Shown in pieces: positions 1 to 11,360 of a DNA stretch of 64,000 nt; within the stretch, counting starts at the first letter, position 1, and each line of letters starts with the position of its first letter. The DNA lies in contig OX104128.1 in assembly GCA_944470555.2 (NCBI GenBank), positions 2,790,001 through 2,854,000 of the forward strand. The letters are read 5' to 3'. Under the pieces are notes generated by a model, which saw only the letters and a list, made by a program, of their open reading frames with translations, did no database searches and was not told where the DNA came from. The translations under genes were made by a program, and so were the position numbers. This DNA comes from Heterobilharzia americana. Its lineage: Eukaryota > Platyhelminthes > Trematoda > Strigeidida > Schistosomatidae.

Positions 1-117
1 GACACACCGTATGTTTTTGTAATCTGCTGATAACACGGATGCATTTATGGTGAAAACACTTCATCGAGCTACCATATTGTAGCTCTGATGTTGTAAATTC
101 CTATCTACTGTCGCCTG

Positions 118-133
118 TGAGAGAGAGAGAGAG
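118..133. repeat. (GA)n microsatellite
   Basis: A short perfect GA dinucleotide run. The rest of bases 1-540 shows no coding pattern or recognisable repeat; the open frames there are short and lack family resemblance. Confidence 0.8.
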
Positions 134-548
134 CTGTTAGTGTTACACAGTTAAGCGTGAGTAAACACGATCTCGCTACACCGTCGTTTTCATTCATTAA
201 AAACATGTACATTTCATAGTGATAAAAATGATGCATGCAGTACTTAGTCCCTTTTCAAATCATCAAGTTTGAAATGGGCTGAGAACTGTTTCAACTAGGG
301 ATTTGATTTGCAGCGGTAGAACAGGCTTTCTCAGTCTCCTGTTATCCATTGGACATTGGAAAGTGAGTTTTGTCCATCTCAACAACAGTTTTATTACGGT
401 GCACTCTGTCTTTGATCAATTCTCAGCATGTTATTGTGAAAGCGAGGGTTTTATAACAGGTGTCATGGTGAAAAATACTTTATTACTAGGCGTTACAACT
501 GAAGAGAAATATGAGTTGAGCGTAGAATAAACGAGCCATTTTTCTCCA

Positions 549-650
549 TCTTGGTGTTTATCATTGACTGAGATCAGTTGGAGAAGCATTGAAGTCGTGC
601 AACCACAGAATGACTCTTTTGTCCCGCCTGGCATGGGATCTCTCCAGTGA
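549..650 (-). repeat. Sm-alpha-like SINE relic, ribozyme half only
   Basis: The stretch around the motif gatcagttggagaagcatt aligns by eye with the 3' half of the SINE copies at 3012-3190 and 53140-53310 (same order: ATCAC-like end, CAGTTGGAGAA, then the hammerhead-like block). The ribozyme core is badly decayed and the tRNA-like head is not visible. Nothing else is recognisable from 660 to 1200. Confidence 0.4.
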
Positions 651-1209
651 TCCGATATACTGTGACTGGTGAGTTGTTGACGTTTGTGGATTTTAACTCC
701 CTCCGTATGTCATTACAATTCAACATAACTTACTGCAGAATGTAATCTGTAAGAGGTAAACATTTACGCAACCAACTGGAAAAGAAAATAAAGTTGGTTG
801 ATAAGACAAGATAAGATTATCATCAGTAAGCGAGCCATTTATTCCGGACACAAGTTCAAACACTCATCCACGAGTATCGAAAGAACAATCTTGCGTTAGG
901 ATTGACTCAACTAAAATCCCAAATGGATGGGTATCACGCATCACATAGTCGAAAGAGTTTGTATACTGTGCATACTTTGATTTGAAGCCTCCTCTCTGAT
1001 TGACCTCACTGTCTTCGAATAGACTGGTACTACAAAACTGCGGTTTCATCGTCGCTCCATTCAAGGTCGTTCAGGTCAGTCTAGGATGCCGTCCAAATTT
1101 CGACGGCACATAAAGGTTCACTTCAATTTGAGTTTTTTCATTCACATGATTCACATCAACGCAGAATCAAATTTCATCGTGATAACTGAATTCCGAAACG
1201 TCTTCAAAG

Positions 1210-1405
1210 TTCTTAGCATCTCACACACTGGTGATACACCACCAGCCAATAATGTGTGAACAGGAGGACAGGGGAACTGAGGAGTAGGCGACTGATAGGA
1301 TGTGATGATTTTAGGTGAAATGGAAAGTTGGTTAGTGACAGGATTTGCACCATTCATCTGTAAGTTAACACGCCGATATTCTGTCGAATTGTGTGATGCC
1401 ACTGT
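1210..1405. repeat. Low-copy dispersed repeat, copy 1
   Basis: This stretch and 2060-2230 are diverged direct copies: both carry GGAGGA, then GAACTGAGGAGTA/GAAATGAGTGAGGAATA, a GATGATTTTAGG/ATGATAATCGATGG block, TGGAAAG, and end with CACCATTCATCTGTAAGTT / CACCATCCATCTGTAGCTT. The - strand frames over the two copies give similar peptides (for example LQMNGA and LQMDGV). I do not recognise the family and cannot say whether it was once coding. Confidence 0.55.
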
Positions 1406-2059
1406 TCACCAGGTGTTTATTCCACATTGAATCACTGAGAATTTTTCCCAACTACTTTTTGACTTCATGGCACTTCACCATCCATTCCTCGTGATCATAC
1501 TGAGGGCCTAGTTACGTCCTACTGACTCACTACAAATCGAGCTAACTTACTGGGGATAATGTTCTAATGGACTGCCAGTTAGACTTTGTCAGATGACCGA
1601 GTTTTGGAAGACATTGTAGTGGTAGAACTAACACTTAGGATGCAAGAAGACAAGCAAGAAGGTAGAAAATGTAATTTGCTCAACTTTATACTTGAATCGA
1701 AAATTCTCTCCTACTGATTCCACCTTCACTGCTTCTAATATGAATTTACAACAACTTACGTTTTGTAGTGTTCATCAGATTATTGGCACACCGGTAACCT
1801 GCAAAGGTCCATCGGTGAGTGTAAACGAGTGAGCGGCTGTACAGCGATTTTAACACTGCAGACATACTTCCAGTGAGTTGGTATGCAGGTTTCCATGGAC
1901 GTCTGAGAACTAGCGGAAGTTCAAGTAGTTGCAGTACAGCCGCTTGACAAGAAGACATGGTTGTCACCAGCAACTCATTCACAGTAGACATTACTTCAGG
2001 AGCCCATCTATCTGCGTTAGTTGACAACCACTTTTCAGACTATAGAAAATGTACCCCGG

Positions 2060-2230
2060 CTGTCAGAATTGTGGATGCTTCGAAGTCGGGAGGAAAGGTG
2101 AAATGAGTGAGGAATAAGAGATCGATGGGGTATGATAATCGATGGTGTAATGGAAAGATAGATGGTGACAGTAGTTACACCATCCATCTGTAGCTTACTG
2201 GATAACTGAGAGTTGTGCCCGACCGCCACG
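2060..2230. repeat. Low-copy dispersed repeat, copy 2
   Basis: Second copy of the repeat at 1210-1405, about 0.85 kb downstream in the same orientation, with substitutions and indels throughout. Bases 1410-2050 between the copies hold nothing recognisable. Confidence 0.55.
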
Positions 2231-2618
2231 TAAATCTACAATACCACCTAACTGTCGACTTCCCGTGATTTCACTGACCATCCAGCCCCATCTTGCCGAC
2301 ACACTGCAAATCCAGGTGAATTTCAGTAAAGTAGCGAGCGTCATATTATCAATTAGACTATGTGAAGGCGATGCGGCTTGCCGGATCCAACTTCACTGAG
2401 TTGAAAATCTTTTCGGATTAATACATCGACACTACGTCTTATGCTCACCAGTCCTGATTCATGAAGTTAGTCGACCCCCCAATGTGTTAGATATCTGCTT
2501 GATCAGTGAATTGTCAGTAAACCACACAATCTGATTCTAATTGAACGTAAATATTTTAGGGAATGTTTTCGCGAAGGGGGTGTAAACAGTAGGCAGCGTT
2601 CATCAGGTGTTACTTTGA

Positions 2619-2697
2619 GTTGCAGTGTGTGGTGCGGTATGGTTTGTAAGGGTAGTGTAGTGTGTTGTAGTGTAGTGTAGGGTAGTGTGGTTATGTT
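2619..2697. repeat. Imperfect GTGTA/GTAGT minisatellite
   Basis: A G/T-rich strand built from short units GTGTA, GTAGT and GTGTG over about 80 bases. The units vary in length, so it is a degenerate simple repeat and not a telomeric array. Flanking 2230-2610 and 2700-3000 show nothing recognisable. Confidence 0.75.
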
Positions 2698-3011
2698 GGC
2701 TTAGTGGAGGATTGCATGCTAGTGAGTTATGCTGTATTTCTGAGAGTCAGTGTTCATTGGGATAAATGTCTGGATGATATGGAAATAAGGGAGAGAGGGA
2801 GACAGGTGACAGTGATGCTGGCCGAAAGTTGTGTGTGGTTGTGGTTTGCGTTGCTACACCGGTTAAGGAATTTGAAGATAAGTCTAATTCAAATATTCAC
2901 AATAATTAGATTAACTCAAGTGATGACCGTTTCTCAGTCTATATAGAAATGTCAGCAAGTAATTCGTTCAGATCAATCAATTAAGCTGATCTCTTCCGAG
3001 TAAATTAATTG

Positions 3012-3190
3012 CTTTTCAAGTTGATATTCATCACAAACTGGTATTAGTTGGAGAATCACCGAAAACCTGGGACATCGGATAGGTGTTTCGTTCTAGGATA
3101 GGACTCCTGAGAAGTGTGCATCTGTGACTCTGCCAGAGATCGAACTCAGTTTCATGTCAATCACGTTAACATTGAGTCACTGGGTCACCT
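3012..3190 (-). mobile_element. Sm-alpha-like SINE with tRNA-type promoter and hammerhead relic
   Basis: Read on the - strand, the element starts with a tRNA-like head: an A-box-like segment (complement of 3164-3183, CCAGTGACTCAATGTTAACG) and a B-box-like GAGTTCGATCTC (complement of about 3137-3149). A decayed hammerhead block follows (3065-3112), then a conserved tail near 3012. Schistosome Sm-alpha elements are known to combine an internal RNA polymerase III promoter with a hammerhead ribozyme, and this order matches. A second, similar copy is at 53140-53310. Confidence 0.7.
3065..3112 (-). ncRNA. Degenerate hammerhead ribozyme in SINE
   Basis: On the - strand the order is CTCAGGAG, a stem-II remnant TCCTATCCTAGAA, CGAAAC, a short candidate stem III, then GTC. 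The CGAAAC half of the core is intact, but the CTGATGA half is altered (CTCAGGA), so self-cleavage is unlikely. The identification rests on position and on the better hairpins in the copy at 53191-53243. Confidence 0.45.
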
Positions 3191-3855
3191 AGAATGATGT
3201 GTCATTCTCTTCATCGTTCAAGTATTCACTATAAGAATACAGTTGCATATATGTACTAATCACAGACAGTGAAAGTTGTCATGATTTTGAGTTAAGATCA
3301 GATATGCTTTGTTGTATAACAGCATTCTTTTCCACTGTCATATCACTGCAGACTTGAGTTACCTACACCTCTGTTTTATTAACCAGTCACCCTCATGCTG
3401 TCCTATCTTTGATCGGTTCACATCTCCCCTAATAACCTTATTGACCAACTTGTTACGTTTGACACAACTCTGCTATGATCAGTTTTGTTATTTTATAATT
3501 CTTAGCACCCTACGATGACTCTGCATACAACCAACTTTGATACAGGAATGTATAAGTGTTAGGAATCAAGGGCGCGTCCTTGGCATGAATTCTGAAGTGG
3601 ATCATTAACACGTAAATTATTTACAGGTTTAAAATCTACTTATTAGGATATGGGTGACTTCTGACTACTCAATCTCTTCAGTAGTCTATCTTGTTAGCAC
3701 ATCAACTTTGCCTATCGGTTGAGCGTTATCAGCACTAGTGTTATTCTACAGAGGAACATATTATTCTTCATATCAGATATTCACATACTTGGGATGATAA
3801 AAGAGACAAATTTGCTGATTCATAAAAAAACTCAGATTAAAATATGAAATTAGTT

Positions 3856-4205
3856 TGTAGGATGCCACACTTCTCCAGAATCAATAGCCTAGGGTTCAAC
3901 GACATTCAACATTAATGCTGACCTTCGCAGTTTTACCTGATTCGATAAGCTGAAGGCATACGGTCAAGCATCCACGCCATTTGACACTCTGTTGTGTTAC
4001 GTAACACTGCTTGTAATATGCCCTGTAGCCAGTTACTGGGAACGCATCGGCATTTGAGCACGACCTCGCAGACATACTGTTTCATCCGACTACGCCATTG
4101 TGTTCTTTCTACGTCTCGTATTCGTGGGTATATTACAAGTACGAATAATTAGTGATTGGCCTCTGAGTCTGTCAAGTTCGCACCAGGACAATTCCTAAAA
4201 GTTCA
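3856..4205 (-). mobile_element. Gypsy 3' end: LTR plus about 65 bp of internal sequence
   Basis: On the - strand, about 65 bases of internal sequence (4138-4205) lead into an LTR from 4137 down to 3856 (282 bp), beginning TGTAATATACCC and ending CCTACA. It aligns along its whole length with the LTR at 47388-47669, also 282 bp, and the adjoining internal bases match 47322-47387. It is therefore a truncated 3' end, not a solo LTR. Substitutions between the copies are numerous, so neither is recent. Bases 3200-3850 hold nothing recognisable. Confidence 0.75.
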
Positions 4206-4597
4206 TGAGGTCTTTGACTGTTGGTTCAGAATGTGTTAAAAACAATGTAGAGCCTTTGATAGCGAATAAAAAACGATGAAACATGATACTTAGAAACACC
4301 AGCAGATGTGACTTAAAGTTGCACTCATTGGTGGTAAACATCCATTCTCATTTATTTTTAAAATCTTATCTACTATTTCTGGTAAGCAATATTACCTTTC
4401 AGGACACGGAATTTAGCATTTTGTTCTCCTACTGAACATGTTTGCCAAGCAATTTAAGTATATGTTGATTAGACCAGACCACAAAGGATATACGATGCCT
4501 TGAAACGAAAGATTTACGGAGTAACGGTTCTGAATGATCAGTAATTTGTAAATCAAGGGGAAAGTGAGATAAACGGTAATTTCATTCATTTACACCT

Positions 4598-4706
4598 GTG
4601 TGTTCTTTCTTGGTATCGTATTCATGGGTATATAACAAGTTCGGACAACTAGTGATTGTTCTCTTCATTTATCAAGTTCGCACAAGTACAATTCCTAAAC
4701 ACATTT
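4598..4706 (-). mobile_element. Gypsy 3'-end fragment, partial LTR
   Basis: A second - strand copy of the same LTR/internal junction as at 4100-4205, in the same orientation: about 45 bp of LTR start (complement reads TGTTATATACCCATGAATACG) preceded by about 60 bp of internal sequence. The rest of the LTR is missing. Confidence 0.65.
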
Positions 4707-6479
4707 GTTCACTTGAACGCTTAACACGCTCTCCGTTATTAAGTAATGTTATGACTTTTGTGATTTAACGCACTCTTATATATATATGTCTCACTGACTT
4801 TTAGAGACATATTTTTGATACAAATTTAGAACTAGATAAGATAATCTCTGTGGTCTTGAGTTTGGATGGCTTCCTTAGTGCACTGACGTTGTATCAAGCT
4901 AAATTACGGGGACAATTTACATTCGCAAAACCTTTAAACAGTTTCCAACTCTCATAACGATTCTTACATGACAGAATCTTTTAGCTGATATATCAAGTTT
5001 AGACGTTTTATTTTCATTATAATTCATCATTTAACTTGCTGAACACCAGTATTATTATTCGTCTTCTATAACCTTTCTTTTTATCTGCAAAACCCTCTTT
5101 AGTTGGTAGGAGGAGTGTCCAACAAATCTTAGAGGTTGTGTTGCACCTATCGAGACAGACTTCCTGTAGGAGCATCACTAGTGTTGTTGAACACATCATT
5201 CACGAATATTTCTATACTTATATTTCGCAGCATGTTTTTTATGTTGACTATGTTGTCATGTATATATCTCCTATGTATAATTTACGTAGATTGGTATGTA
5301 AAATGAATTTGTACAGTTTGTCTTATACTTTCGTTAGACCTGGTACAGCATATTAGACTCAGTTCAGCAACAGAACTAGTTTCTCAGCTTCATACATGCT
5401 GAATTCACTAAAAAAGGTCAAAGTTCATGTGATATTCAGATGAAGAAATATTTCAGAAAGTTGAAGTTACTAGGGCTTATGCCACCATACACAGATAACC
5501 ATGTATTATGGGAGCTGTAAATTCTGTCACTTAATCAGAGAATGAACATATTTCAAAAGCGGTAAAACTAGATGTTACGTAAACAGTTTTGATGAATATG
5601 AAGCCATATTTACTGTAACGTTTGGGACGGCACTTCACAGTGATATAGTCAATATTAACAGTAAAAAAAAGGTGAAGCAAATATAATTTGATCAAAAATA
5701 CTGGATGTTAATAAAGTTAGCTACACCTTCACTGGACTTATTTATAGAACTACACTGATCAAGACGGAATACTTTCATACCATTTGTAAAGACTCCAAGC
5801 CATCTTCATGTAGATTATCCAGACAAATTTTACGCAATATCAAGACATCAGCACTACAAAAAACATTATAACACAATAGGGATTGTAAATAGTCTACTTC
5901 ACCTAGAAGAGACCAACAGTTTGGGGTGAATATTTCGAACAGAGTCATTTGATGTATTTTGTTCGAATTAAAGTGCTTCACCATACGCCGTGATGTTTTT
6001 CCTTGATTTCATTTATAAACTTCACACAGAAAGGGTTGAAAACAGTCTTGAAGTGTGTGTTATAATATAATAAGATTTGGAGGATGCAAATGTGTATGTA
6101 GCGTAGGTAATTTAGTGGCTCACAACTGTCTTATGGCTGGAATAACCAGAATTATTAAATGTCTCACAGGTGGTTTCCCCGAGTTTACAAGGTCCACAGT
6201 AGGTACACTTAACTCACATATGCAGACCTACTCCATGTTGAATCTGGTTATTTAGTGCAGATATTAGGAATGAAAGATTCAACCCTCTGAAATGAAAGGA
6301 TATAAGACACTGTACAAAACCATCTAGATTGACTAGTCACTGGAAGGTGACCAACTTCATATTGTCTAATCATCAGTCAGGACTGTTTGAAAAGGGGAGT
6401 GACTCTTCACGTTCGGCTAGATTCTTGGCATTTTTGTTTTTACACATCAAAGGCTGTTGTATTTTTGCTCTAATTGGAA
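4707..6479. other. Stretch without recognisable genes
   Basis: No ORF here has family resemblance or splice-bounded coding signal. One perfect inverted repeat is present: ATATGTCTC at 4784-4792 and GAGACATAT at 4804-4812, a 9-bp stem with an 11-nt loop next to a short TA run. I cannot assign it a function. Confidence 0.5.
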
Positions 6480-6541
6480 TGTTATTCAAGTAAAGTGAGA
6501 CAAGAACTTTTACTAGGTGAATTCTGTAGTTTCTGCTTCAT

Positions 6542-7446
6542 GGTGAGCCAAAGTGTCGTAAAAATGCTTGTGGTAAGACAGAATACCACATCACTGTGGC
6601 CTCTGGTATGCAGTGTAGCGAATGTAAGAGTTGGTTCCACCGTCAGCATATAAGAGGTGCAGCAATGCAGTAAGTGTCTTGCTTTGTACGTTGTGCTGCA
6701 CTCTAGTAGAACAAGCAAAAACACTTCTAAATATGATAACTAACAAACTGTGATTGAAAGTCAAAGCCAATAACTGTGATAGTGATAACGACACAAATTG
6801 CTGCGCAAAATTTTTCTGAGGCTCTCAGCGTCAATGTCAGTGAACTAGGCTTTAGTAAACCTTGCATACCCGACTCTGAAAAACGGCAAATAACTAAGCC
6901 TAAACGGCATCCTAAGAAGCCAATAACGGTCATCGAACCAGCCACTATCACTTCACAGAGCAAAGATAAGGTGGAGATCCTTGACAGGTCAGTAATTTTC
7001 CACAGAGTGGAAGAAAGTAGACCCAGAAACACGTAAACGTTTTGAACATGACCGTGACAAGGTACAAAGTCTGATAAACTGGCTTTCACCAGAAAACATA
7101 CCAGGAGCCGCCCTACTCAAGATGTATAGAGTAGGCAAACAGGAAACAGTCATTGCTGATTACAAGTTTTGGTTACTTAAAGTAGTGTTCAAGCCAGCAG
7201 ATGACAGGGATCAGACGCTAAAAAGTGCTCACAGATTCAGGGCTGGAAAGTGTTCGTGCGAAAAGATGTGGCTCCTGCCGAGTGAATCAAAAAATGAGAA
7301 GCAGAAGGAGAGCTAAGGTCCAGATTAGCAGCTGGAGAGCAAGATCTGAAAGTAGTAGGTTTTCGTGTAGTGAGGTTTCGGCAACAAATGATGCTGAAGC
7401 CTTTATGGACAGGATGGAAACTCATTTAAGTGGTTTCGTAGTCTCT
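6542..7446 (+). pseudogene. CR1-like ORF1 with PHD-like zinc finger, broken
   Basis: The first frame (6542-6673) encodes a zinc-finger-like segment with CRKNAC followed by MQCSECKSWFH, the cysteine and C-x2-C-x4-H spacing of a PHD finger; the last cysteine pair is not seen before the stop. The next frames (6776-7036 and about 7037-7310) give a lysine-rich region and then a segment (ALLKMYRVG, LKVVFKPADDRD) like the nucleic-acid-binding part of CR1 ORF1. PHD/PZF domains are known in ORF1 of several CR1 lineages. At least three frames are needed to read it, so no ORF1 protein can be made. Confidence 0.6.
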
Positions 7447-7449
7447 TAA

Positions 7450-8280
7450 ACAAGTGAACTGAGCCTGGTAATGTGATAGGCAATGAAAGTCCTGACATCT
7501 CAGAAACTTGGTTCACTTCTTGGATCAGTTACTGTGAAACATGCTGGCGAGGATTCGTCCATTTTAGAAGTGACAGTTTAGCACGCAGAGGTGGTGGTGT
7601 CATTCTTTGAGTTAAGAATGCCCTAACTGTAAAAGCTGTAGAAACAGTTGGACATGAAAGTGGTACATGTGAAATGCTGTGTCGCCGACTAAAATGCGAG
7701 GGGCAAGATGTCAACGTAATCGTAATATATCGAAGCCCTGAATGTGAGGCAGCAAACTTCCTCCTGAGTAAGCTGACTTTGTAGACAGATAAATGCCGAT
7801 GCCTAGTTGTAGGAGACTTCAACGCATCATCAGTTGACTGAGATAGACTGACAACAAAAACACCATGTAATTCGTTTGATCACAGGTTAGTGGAAACATC
7901 AATTTTCTAAGCCCCGATACAGCAGATTAGGAGCACAACCAGATATGATCATCATGATGCTCCATCAGTTCTAGACTTAGAATTCTCACCTACAGATGAT
8001 GTATGCTTCATCTGGTGCGTAGAGTACCTTGGTAAAAGGGGTGACGCTGTGATCATCTTCAGATTCCCAGCAGACGTCATGTACCGGGCAGATGGCTCAG
8101 CCAGACCAAACATATGGAAAGCGAATATGAAAGCTAGCAACCTTGCAGCCTCTTCGGAGGACTGGACAGCCAATCCAGAAGCCTCAGTTGAAGGTGCGTG
8201 GTGCTCCTTCAAACAGTTATATACATGAGTACCACAGCGTTCATTCCGTGGACCGTCCCGAGGGGATGAGAACACCACCC
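7450..8280 (+). pseudogene. CR1-like endonuclease domain, broken
   Basis: Joined over frames, the sequence shows endonuclease landmarks in order: ISETWF (about 7500), RGGGV (about 7588), IYRSP (about 7726) and GDFNA (7811-7825). This is the apurinic/apyrimidinic-type nuclease that nicks target DNA for reverse transcription in CR1-clade elements. In-frame stops interrupt it, for instance right after RGGGVIL and just upstream of TDKCRCLVVGDFN. It sits between ORF1 and RT of the same element. Confidence 0.65.
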
Positions 8281-10177
8281 TCTATAGATAAGCCGTGAAA
8301 TCCGAATCTTGCTGCGAAGTAAGAAAAAGTGCTGGAGTCTTGCCACTCAACTCGGTACACCAAATATGGTGAAGCATAACAAAGAAGCCCGCAATAAATG
8401 TATCGCTACTATCCGCCAATCTCGAATATGCTTCGAAACACTTCCTGCCCAGGCTGCATTGCAACATTCGAAGAGACTACTTTCCGACATGACCCATAGA
8501 AATAAGACGTCGCGGTATACCCACCCTAATCAATGGGACCGGAAATGACTGTTTGGTTGAGGATGATAGAGAAAAAGCAGAAGCTGTGGCTGGATATTTT
8601 GCTGAGATCCTCACACAGGAATCTTCTGTGGACACTTGTCCAAAAGCAGAAGCATTGATATCCAACAGAATAAACTGTGTGGATGTCGATCACAATGATG
8701 TATTTTGGACATTAAGTAATCTTGATGTGGAAAACTCAACGGGACCGGATGAGCCCCACCCAAGGCTGTTCAGAGAGCTTGCACTCGATGCAGATGGCCC
8801 ATTGAACACTATATTCAGACCGTCTCTCATTGAAGGCACGTTCCCCAGTGACTGGAGGATGCCAAAGTACAACCTATCCACAAGGCAGGTGCTAGGCAGC
8901 ATCCGCCGAACTGCGGACGGATAGGTTTGACTGGTACTGTAGTAAAAATCCTAGAAGGTGATCACTTAAGCCATCACAGTCCACTTGGAGACCAACGCCG
9001 TTGTCTCACTCACAGCATGGTTTCCGTAGAAATTTCTCCTGACTGACGGATCTCCTTACAGTCAGAGAAAGTTGAGTCAAGTCCAGAGATGATAGGATGC
9101 CTGAAGACGTCAGTTTCGTCGGCTTTGGTAAGGCACCCGACGAGGCACCTTATTCAAGGTTGCTGGGGAACTTAGAAGGTTTTGGAGCCACTGGAGGTCT
9201 GCTGGCAAGGGTAAGAGGCTTTCTTGCTGGTGGGAGAAAAAGAGTAAAGATCGACTCTGAACTCTCCACTTGGAGTCAGTAGAGAAGGGGTGCCGCAAAG
9301 CACAGTCCTGAGCCCCCTGTTGTCCCCCCGATACGTAAGTGAGCTGGTAAGTATCACGAAATCTCCTATGGTTCTCTACGCTGATGATGTAAAGATCTGG
9401 CGGGAAATGAAGAGTGTGAGGATACATTTGCGCTTCAGGCAAACCTGAACAGCTTGCTTACCTGGTCACAGAAGTGGCTGATGCCTATCAATGCAAGTAA
9501 ATGCGTCAGCATGCACTCGGGCACACACACCAACACCTACGATATAGATGGGACTCCTCTACTGTCAGTGGTGACCCACAATGACCTAGGAGCCGCAGTG
9601 AGTTATGACCTGAACACCACGACTCACTGTCGACTGGTATGAGCTCGAAGTTTTAGGACCCTCTGGGTATTAGGCAGAAGGTTTACGGAAATAAATGGTG
9701 ACATGTTCACCATCTTATACACATCCTTAGTCAGGTCTAAATTAGAAAAATGTACACAGGTGGCTAATCTTTGTGTGAAAGGTGACACAGACCCTCTAGA
9801 AAGGGTTCAGAGGACAGCAACTCGTATGATCCCTGCGATGGCTGGCCTCACCTATGAGACCGACTTAAGGGGCTGAACCTCCTCACTTTCTCCAATCGCA
9901 GACAAGGAAGAGACGTAATCATGCAATTCGGGATTCTGAGAAATGGCTTCGAACCGGATCTACCTTCTCTTTTCCTCCCAGCTAGGTTGGAACACCCCAT
10001 AGGACATGGTAAGAGACTATAAAGCAAAGAGCGAATATGAACTCCGCAGAGTACTGGTTCTCGCGTCGAGTAATCAACGCCTGGAACCGACTCCCAGAAG
10101 AAGCGGTGTCCATATCATCAAATAACTTGTTCGAAAGGGAATCGGACAAGCACGGAAATCTGCTGGAAGAGGGTTAA
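8281..10177 (+). pseudogene. CR1-like reverse transcriptase, broken
   Basis: The longest open piece (8553-8924) holds the linker and RT entry, with VAGYFAEI, STGPDEPHP and FPSDWRMPK. The catalytic motif is kept as LYADDVKIW (9374-9400). Thumb and C-terminal motifs follow (SKLEKCTQ, ERVQRTATRMI), ending SRVINAWNRLPEEAV and then LLEEG before TAA at 10175-10177. Stops and frameshifts break it at least five times, so it is a fossil. Confidence 0.75.
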
Positions 10178-10557
10178 TGTAGGCTCCCAGCCTCCTGTCC
10201 TAGAAGAAAAAGTCTGGTCCTAGTACTGATCGAATTCGACCGGTCATTTTGCAATGTGGACACCGGAAGAGGCGGATCAGCATCGCGGTGCACTTTTGAT
10301 AGATGTTAGTTGGGTGGGGGCAATCTTCAAGAAGCCCTGTGTTTCGTGCTTTTTAGCACTGGTTATAGGCTGCAAATTCAGCTTGCACAGCATTTTTAAA
10401 ATACACCTGAACGATTTCCTAACGTTATTTGGATTCATTTGCACCGGCTTTTCGCTGACCTGTGTGTGTGACTTGTGAGAATGTCCCATATCGACTCCAA
10501 TATGATCATCTCATATTTTGGAAACTTCAGTAATAGGGAGAAAGGACATACCGCCAG

Positions 10558-11301
10558 TAACGGAAAATTGATCTGAAAATCCCTCCTGATAACCCCATTT
10601 GACTGTATTGACATTTATTTTAACATTTTTACCCTCGTTATGGATGGTGTACCTTGACCTTAGCCGGTGTAATGTTATTTGCTTGTTTAACTGTCTTATT
10701 TGATTTTGCACTCGGTATTTGCCTTTGTATGTTTGAGACTTATCATGAATATTTGACTTTCCCATTATGTGACGCTGGACTGTTGACAAGGTGATGTTGT
10801 TTTACTGCGCCCGACATTTTGTTTTTGTTCAACTCACGGTTATGCTGTGATTTGACTGTTTGTCTTTTGACTGTCTACTGGAGGCGTTTATTTGTTGGTT
10901 TGATTCTGGTAGACAGAGTTTTTTCCCTTTGTCGGGAATATTCTTACTGACTGTCAGGTACTTAACAATTATATTTGTTTAACCAGTTTCTACAGTATAG
11001 TACGTATTTGCACCCGAGAACGTTCGGACTATATGGTTACTCAATGGCACTGTTGAGGTATTTTTATAATTTCGGTATAACTTACTGTTGCTTTGATAGT
11101 ACCATAGATTTTGTTACGAATCTACCATTGAATTACTACAAACCGTGTTTTGATGTTTCGATCAAATTTTTGACTGTGCGTCACTCGCGGAAGTTCGGAA
11201 GCTATACAGTAGATCGCAGGAACTGGTCAGATTCACGTCAGTTTGCACCGCCTAGTTATTTCCCGCGTTCAGGCCAAGATTACTGGATTTTGGCTGTTGC
11301 A
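10558..11301 (+). repeat. BEL/Pao 5' LTR
   Basis: Matches 25162-25905 base for base except for about a dozen differences that lie near the two ends; roughly 485 bases (about 10677-11165) are identical. The LTR starts TAACGG here against TGATGG in the 3' copy, so the canonical TG is lost, and it ends near GTTGCA. Similarity may run about 10 bases further, so the end is uncertain. An open frame of 131 codons (10975-11370) lies mostly inside the LTR and is probably fortuitous. Confidence 0.85.
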
Positions 11302-11360
11302 GTACTCTACATACCGTCACCGCTGTACCTGGCAAGCGCAAGGCGTTACTTGATCCATTT

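Larger units (their letters stand above)
6480..10250 (+). mobile_element. Decayed CR1-like non-LTR retrotransposon, + strand
   Basis: Reading 5' to 3' the + strand carries, in order, a PHD-like finger and ORF1 remains (6542-7446), an apurinic-type endonuclease (7450-8280) and a reverse transcriptase (8281-10177), each broken by stops and frameshifts. This is the gene order of CR1-clade elements. It differs in sequence from the other CR1 copies in the window and resembles the relic at 48240-49930. Bases 10178-10557 between it and the BEL LTR hold nothing recognisable. Confidence 0.8.

Noticed and set aside
2619..2697. G/T-rich array considered as telomeric or centromeric repeat
   Set aside because: Units vary (GTGTA, GTAGT) and the tract is only about 80 bases, so it is a degenerate minisatellite.
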